Positions 18,170-21,704 of a stretch of DNA of 21,704 nucleotides are shown one piece after another. Position numbers and translations under genes: made by a program. The first letter of the stretch is position 1. Every line of letters starts with the position of its first letter. Origin of the DNA: Flammula alnicola (Eukaryota > Basidiomycota > Agaricomycetes > Agaricales > Strophariaceae); contig JADNRV010000619.1 of assembly GCA_015499995.1 (NCBI GenBank), positions 1-21,704 of the forward strand, in the 5' to 3' direction. The notes under the pieces are model-generated. The model was not told the DNA's origin. It ran no database searches and saw only the letters and a program-made list of their open reading frames with translations.

Positions 18170-19080
18170 CGGTGTCATCGTGTCGTCATTGATGCACCCG
18201 CGCCGTCGTGACTTCGTCGTCGTTGTACCCGCAGCTGCGGCGTCATCGTCGTTGCACCTGCTGCATCGTGGCGTCGGCGTCGACGCACCTGGCCCTTGTC
18301 GTGGCGTCATCGTCGTTGCACCCGCGCATCGTGGCATCGTAATGTGGGGTTAAACGGGGGTCAGCAGGAACGGAGGCGGTGAGTATGAGCGTTGGGCATA
18401 CCTTTGCAATGCACGATAGCTGTTGGGCAGGCTGGCGGTTCGGGCCTGTGGCGTACATGGCAGCCATAGCGAGAGAGGCTGGAGGTGCGGGCGTGCAGCG
18501 TACGTGGTAGCCTGGAGCCGTAGCGAGAGAGGCTCGGTGTGGACGTAGATGCACCCGCCATTGCGGCGTCGTCGTCGTCGCACCCGCCGTTGCGGCGGCG
18601 TCGTGTCGTTATCGATGGACGGCCCATCGTCGCGTCGTCATCGGTCGTCGTCGATGCACCCACGCCATCGTGGCGTCGTCGTTGCTCGCCGTCGTGGTCG
18701 CTGGCTCATCGTCGGGCCCTATCGGAGCGGCGTCGATGTCGGCAGGAGCCCCACCCATTTACATTGCAGTGCTGCTCGTGCCGCTGGTGATATTGGCGGA
18801 GGTAAGGCGATGGGGTGGTTTGGTGTTTTGGGGAATTGCACGAACACCGAGGTGTACCCGAGAGCAATCAGGTCAAAGTCGGCGACGGACGGTGTGTATT
18901 GGGTGCGCGTCGGCGTGTCGATGACATGGATGAAGGATCCAGAAGGTGTACGGCTGTGGGTGATGGATGGGCGGCGGTTGAGGCGAGATGGAAGAACGGC
19001 GAGAGGAGTTACTCGTGATCGACGGGCGCCTGTGAGGAGAACGCGGGGCAGGGGAACCTGGTTGGACGTGTGCAGCCTTG
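18170..19080. other. GC-rich low-complexity stretch (CGTCGT/TCGTCG-rich)
   Basis: Dense CGTCGTCG, CGTCATCGTCGTTGCACC and GATGCACCCGC phrases repeated irregularly. All six frames stay open for long distances because of composition, giving Arg/Ser/Val-rich pseudo-ORFs on both strands (for example 240 codons at 18549-19271). None has a domain, and the overlapping frames look alike. From about 18760 to 19080 complexity is more normal (GGGTGCGCGTCGGCGTG and so on) but I recognise nothing. Confidence 0.7.
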
Positions 19081-19085
19081 GCTGG

Positions 19086-19175
19086 CAGCCAATCTGCCGT
19101 TCGTCGTGCTCGACGTCCGTCGGTCATGGTCGCATCTGCCATGCTCGCGGTCGCAGTCGGTCACCATCGATCGTG
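19086..19175 (+). repeat. 90-bp dispersed repeat, copy 2
   Basis: Partner of 17839-17928. It is followed to about 19265 by further GTCGGTC/CAGTCGGTC-like repeats that look like slippage products. Confidence 0.85.
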
Positions 19176-19430
19176 CTGGTCGCTCTCGCAGTCCGTCAGT
19201 CGTGCTTGCCAGCAGGCGTGCTGTCCGTCTGTCGGTCGTGTTCGCAGTCCGTCGGTAGTCATCCTCGCTGACTGTCGGTCAACCTCGCCAGCCGTCGTCC
19301 TTGTAACGGGGGCGGCGGTCGTGGTGGTGTTGTTGTTGGACCGGGGTAGCCGGTGGACGGCGCTTGGTGACTGAGTTGGCGCAGCGGATGGGGCTTGAGG
19401 GGGTAAGGCCGTGGTGGATGTCCCAAGCAC
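19176..19430. other. GC-rich repeat tail before the palindrome cluster
   Basis: Continues the CGGTCGT-type low-complexity sequence to about 19270, then GGCGGCGGTCGTGGTGGTG. No gene or hairpin seen. Confidence 0.5.
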
Positions 19431-19469
19431 AGATTCGAACGTCGTCTACATCAGACGACGTTCGAATCT
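19431..19469. repeat. Perfect inverted repeat P1
   Basis: AGATTCGAACGTCGTCT, loop ACATC, complement: 17-bp arms with no mismatch. Confidence 0.97.
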
Positions 19470-19470
19470 A

Positions 19471-19502
19471 AGGAGACGACGAACTGCCGTTCGTCGTCTC
19501 CT
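19471..19502. repeat. Perfect inverted repeat P2
   Basis: AGGAGACGACGAAC, loop TGCC, complement: 14-bp arms, separated from P1 by one base. Confidence 0.97.
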
Positions 19503-19555
19503 GGTACAAGCTGTGGGAGATGTGAGTGTCGGTGTGTGTGTGGATTGAAGTAGAA

Positions 19556-19589
19556 GAGCGGAACGAGTCGGTACCGACTCGTTCCGCTC
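19556..19589. repeat. Perfect palindrome P3
   Basis: 34 bp with no loop; arms GAGCGGAACGAGTCGGT and complement, centred on GGTACC. Confidence 0.97.
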
Positions 19590-19775
19590 ACGTACCTTGC
19601 GGATCCCCCTCTACCAGGGCCTGCCCTTGGTGTCTCAGTCCCCTCGCTGCCCACCTCAACCCTACATCCCTCGAAGATCGGAGGAGCACGCGATGGCGTC
19701 AACTCATTCGTTCGTGCGTCTTGAGGGGCACCGCGCATGGGGGAGAGGCAAGAGATGTTGGTGGTGGTGGTTAGA

Positions 19776-19814
19776 GATCAAGATCAACGACGTTGAACGT
19801 CGTTGATCTTGATC
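19776..19814. repeat. Perfect inverted repeat P4
   Basis: GATCAAGATCAACGACGTT, one central G, complement: 19-bp arms, the longest of the cluster. Confidence 0.97.
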
Positions 19815-19816
19815 CG

Positions 19817-19845
19817 GCAGTTTCCGAGAACGACTCGGAAACTGC
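19817..19845. repeat. Perfect inverted repeat P5
   Basis: GCAGTTTCCGAG, loop AACGA, complement: 12-bp arms, two bases after P4. Confidence 0.97.
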
Positions 19846-19862
19846 GACCACCGACGAGCAGG

Positions 19863-19913
19863 CCGATCCAGCGAGGCGTTACGATTTCCGATCCAGCGAG
19901 GCGTTACGGATTT
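19863..19913 (+). repeat. 25-bp tandem duplication
   Basis: CCGATCCAGCGAGGCGTTACGATTT-type unit at 19863-19887 and again at 19888-19913 with one inserted G. The second copy runs directly into palindrome P6. Confidence 0.95.
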
Positions 19914-19934
19914 GCGACATGCATGTCGCAAATC
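19909..19934. repeat. Perfect palindrome P6
   Basis: 26 bp with no loop; arms GATTTGCGACATG and complement, centred on ATGCAT. Confidence 0.97.
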
Positions 19935-19975
19935 TGTCACAGAGAATAAACGAAGGTTTGACTGATGTTGGACTG

Positions 19976-19993
19976 AGACGCGAGGACGCGTCT
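19976..19993. repeat. Short inverted repeat P7
   Basis: AGACGCG, loop AGGA, CGCGTCT: 7-bp arms. GGTCACATG then occurs twice just downstream (about 19994 and 20010). Confidence 0.85.
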
Positions 19994-20383
19994 GGTCACA
20001 TGACTTCATGGTCACATGCCCATGTTGAACTTTGAACATTCAACGTTCGACTTAGCTGACTTAGCTTCATCCTTCATTGTCCCGTTTCTTCCTGACTGGT
20101 GAGTACGTCTATTCTATTAGATGCTAATTATGATATTTCTAGGTACTCGTTTCCCATGGCCCCCAACTACTGCCTCCAACCTGCGCCGTACATTGTATGA
20201 CCCATGCTCCTCTGCTGGCAGCCGATGAGGGGCAGAGAAAAGCCTACGAGGTAAGCATCCTGAACACAGTATAACATAGGTTGAATATTCACTGTCCGGT
20301 GTAAATGTAACCCAAAAACCAAGGCCCCTGGATCCTTGACTGCCCCTGCAGATCGTCAAGCGCACAACCCCCACCATGACCAA

Positions 20384-20443
20384 GTACGTAGCAGCCCACC
20401 CCCCACTTGCACCGCTGCTAACCCCCACCCCTCTTTCATGCAG
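20384..20443 (+). repeat. 60-nt GT-AG module, copy A
   Basis: Starts GTACGTAGCAGCCCACC, contains GCTAAC about 20 bases before the 3' end, and ends TTTCATGCAG. It looks like an intron by every local signal but is also free of stops in one frame. Confidence 0.85.
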
Positions 20444-20497
20444 GTAATGATGTTGAGGGTACTGAAAACTGACAAGGGATATGACGGATGCCACCAA

Positions 20498-20557
20498 GTA
20501 CGTAGCAGCCCACCCCCTGCCTGCACCACTGCTAACCCCCATCCCTCTTTCATGCAG
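20498..20557 (+). repeat. 60-nt GT-AG module, copy B
   Basis: Same length and landmarks as copy A; starts 114 bases after it. The 54 bases between A and B (18 codons) also recur partly after B and before C. Confidence 0.85.
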
Positions 20558-20700
20558 ATAATGACGTCGAGGGTACTGAAACCTGAGACGGCTTTGTGAG
20601 TGGTTGCGAAACATGACACCGAAGTCACCAGATAGCCAACTGGCCACAAAACCACAGTGGGAGCAGGGAGGAAGACAAGGGATATGATGAATGCCACCAA

Positions 20701-20760
20701 GTACGTAGCAGCCCACCTCCTGCATGTGCTGCTGCTAACCCCCACCCCTCTTTTGTGCAG
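20701..20760 (+). repeat. 60-nt GT-AG module, copy C
   Basis: Same length, GTACGTAGCAGCCCACC start, GCTAAC and TTTGTGCAG end. It starts 203 bases after copy B; the extra 89 bases are an insertion in the inter-module segment. Confidence 0.85.
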
Positions 20761-20903
20761 GTATTGTCATCGAGGTTACTGAAACCAGAGATGGCTTCCT
20801 ACCTCTCTGCCTGTCGTTCATGCTGATGGGTACATGCAGATTGCAGGTATGTGGGCTTTGACTCGTACCTGAAGGTGTCAGTTTAGCAGACATGTATTAA
20901 ATG

Positions 20904-20919
20904 TAACTATCGATAGTTA
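20904..20919. repeat. 16-bp perfect palindrome
   Basis: TAACTATCGATAGTTA, in the AT-rich right flank of the TIR element. Confidence 0.9.
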
Positions 20920-20929
20920 TGTAGTTTAT

Positions 20930-21256
20930 CTAATAATCCTTGTACCATATTGTACTATAATATATATTGATTCAAAATTACTGGGAATGTGTGCTTAGAG
21001 GCAGAGCAAGGGTACCACAGGGCAATATAAATGCAAATTGACCCAATCCTAAGACCTATTGTGCTATCCTAGGACACTCTGAGTAAATTTGACTGCAATC
21101 TAGGAAACCATTAGGTTGCCTCCAGTGCGTCCTAGGGTGTCCTAGGGACGCCCTAGGTTACCCTAAAGAAAAGTTATCTCCTAACTGACGCCCAAGAGCA
21201 TATGAGCAACCTGGCTGACCTGGCACTCTTAGGCTGCCCTAGGAGTTCCTTGGGAA
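20930..21256. other. Right subterminal zone with CCTAGG words
   Basis: AT-rich to about 21060, then repeated CCTAGG/CCTAGGG motifs (near 21067, 21131, 21141, 21151 and 21237) in short spacing. Similar CCTAGGA and CCCAGGG words occur just inside the left end. Repeated subterminal motifs commonly serve as transposase-binding sites. No gene seen. Confidence 0.6.
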
Positions 21257-21285
21257 GACCTGGGGAAAAAGTGTTTTTCCTGATG
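21257..21285 (-). repeat. Right terminal inverted repeat
   Basis: GACCTGGGGAAAAAGTGTTT to CCTGATG, the complement of 17463-17491 with one mismatch. Confidence 0.92.
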
Positions 21286-21704
21286 AATCCGCTGCTATTC
21301 TTGGGCTTGAACTGGCTGCCTTTGGCAACCCAGGGCCCACACACATACCAAGAGATCCACCAAGCGCAAAACGTGATCGATCTGGCTTTCGTCCCACCTA
21401 ACCAGGTGATTGACGGTACTGTTGTCCGATGCCCGACATTCAACTCAAATCAGATCATATTCTGATTTCGATCACACTGGACATCTCTCCCGCCCCTAAC
21501 GGGGCGGTTCGGATGTCACTTCCTACTGATGATGTTCCGGCATTCATCAATTCTATCAGCTCGGGGCTTCGGGCTATCGACCCGACTGCCCTCTTACCAC
21601 CGAGGAACAGATCGAGGCTGCTGCGCAAGCGGTGGCTTTGGTCTTCTCTTCTGCATGGGAGTCCATTGCTAAAGAGTCCTTTGTTACCGGCGATCTAAGC
21701 CCTG
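21286..21704 (+). pseudogene. Second LINE endonuclease copy, right piece (runs off the edge)
   Basis: Matches 16711 to about 17128 at high identity. Residues seen are AAILGLELAAFG, NPGPTHIPRDP, a shifted DLAFVPPNQVIDGTVVRCP, ITLDISPAPNGAVRMSLPTD and AFINSISSGLRAIDPTALL. One-base losses near 21357, 21373 and 21435 and another near 21590 break the frame, unlike the open first copy. The terminal Asp-His motif reads SDHILISIT instead of LDHIPISIT. The gene continues beyond the window. Confidence 0.9.

Larger units (their letters stand above)
20099..20846 (+). pseudogene. Possible multi-exon gene remnant inside the TIR element
   Basis: A chain of candidate splice sites on the plus strand: introns 20099-20142 (GTGAGT to CTAG, with GCTAAT), 20251-20351 (GTAAGC to TGCAG), and three 60-nt modules (20384-20443, 20498-20557, 20701-20760). 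A further GTATGT lies at 20847. The exon 20143-20250 is open for 36 codons (ending LLAADEGQRKAYE) and joins IVKRTTPTMT in frame across 20251-20351. Splicing the first 60-nt module then meets a stop at once, so the full model does not hold. The alternative is a coding tandem repeat in another frame (20336-20599). I recognise no protein family; it may be a decayed captured gene or the element's own relic. Confidence 0.4.
17463..21285. mobile_element. 3.8-kb terminal-inverted-repeat element, non-autonomous
   Basis: Bounded by CATCAGGAAAAACACTTTT at 17463 and its complement ending at 21285. The inverted ends agree over 29 bp with one mismatch. It interrupts the second LINE endonuclease copy exactly between CAGCAA and AATCCGCTG, with AA as a possible 2-bp duplication. 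Subterminal zones on both sides contain CCTAGG/CCCAGGG words. No transposase is recognisable. Cargo, left to right: a 60-bp tandem duplication, a captured gene fragment on the minus strand, GC-rich low-complexity DNA, a cluster of palindromes, and a set of intron-like exons. The superfamily is uncertain; short duplication and long ends could fit CACTA-like elements, but the terminal CATCAGG is not a canonical CACTA end. Confidence 0.85.

Noticed and set aside
18549..19271. Plus-strand 240-codon frame, with long frames on the other strand too
   Set aside because: The sequence is CGTCGT-rich low complexity, so all frames stay open; the Arg/Ser-rich product has no domain and no supported start.
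19556..19589. GGTACC-centred palindrome as a cloning linker or adapter
   Set aside because: The neighbouring palindromes have different centres and no restriction or vector sequence is seen, so a linker does not explain the cluster.
20117..20725. Minus-strand open frame of 202 codons
   Set aside because: It is antisense to the triplicated module, has a repetitive Gly/Val/Ser-rich translation and no domain; openness follows from the repeat having a length divisible by three over most of its span.

Overview
The window looks like a transposon graveyard from a filamentous fungus, most likely a basidiomycete. The evidence is short GT-AG introns (about 44-101 nt) with CTAA-type branch sites, a chromodomain Ty3/Gypsy element, Tad1-type LINEs with poly-A tails, and almost no intact genes. 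The species cannot be named from the sequence. I see no complete host gene; nearly every coding stretch is a broken transposon or a captured gene fragment carrying frameshifts and stops.

Layout. (1) 1-7680 is a giant imperfect inverted repeat, arms 1-3717 and 3976-7680, around a unique 258-base core. Each arm carries, from outside in, a piece of Gypsy pol, a fragment of an unidentified intron-bearing fungal gene, and the 3' part of a Tad1-like LINE whose poly-A tail abuts the gene fragment. The arms differ mostly by single-base indels, so a true inverted duplication and a long-read fold-back artefact must both be considered. (2) The right-hand Gypsy piece continues to 12601: RT, RNase H, DDE integrase, chromodomain, a C-terminal extension, then a separate ORF with two CCHC zinc knuckles, a polypurine tract and a 527-bp 3' LTR. 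The element's 5' end (LTR, gag, protease) is absent. The zinc-knuckle ORF is split by a 5'-truncated LINE (10194-11278) with a 14-bp target-site duplication. (3) 12781-17420 is the 5' half of a second Tad1-like LINE: gag-like ORF1 with zinc knuckles, a TAATG overlap, and an AP-type endonuclease. The endonuclease is cut after codon 132 by 2.4 kb of foreign DNA (14138-16565), whose right part is a MITE-like element. (4) At 17421 this LINE fuses in frame to a second copy of the same endonuclease, which is itself split by a 3.8-kb inverted-repeat element (17463-21285) and then runs off the right edge.

The 17463-21285 element is the most unusual part. It has 29-bp terminal inverted repeats, no recognisable transposase, a captured exon-intron-exon fragment of what looks like a host gene, GC-rich low-complexity DNA, a cluster of seven perfect short palindromes within about 560 bp, and three copies of an exactly 60-nt module that can be read either as an intron or as an open coding repeat.

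Functionally there is no pathway here. The window records successive insertions: Gypsy, LINE into Gypsy, composite insert into LINE, and TIR element into a second LINE copy, followed by rearrangement and decay.
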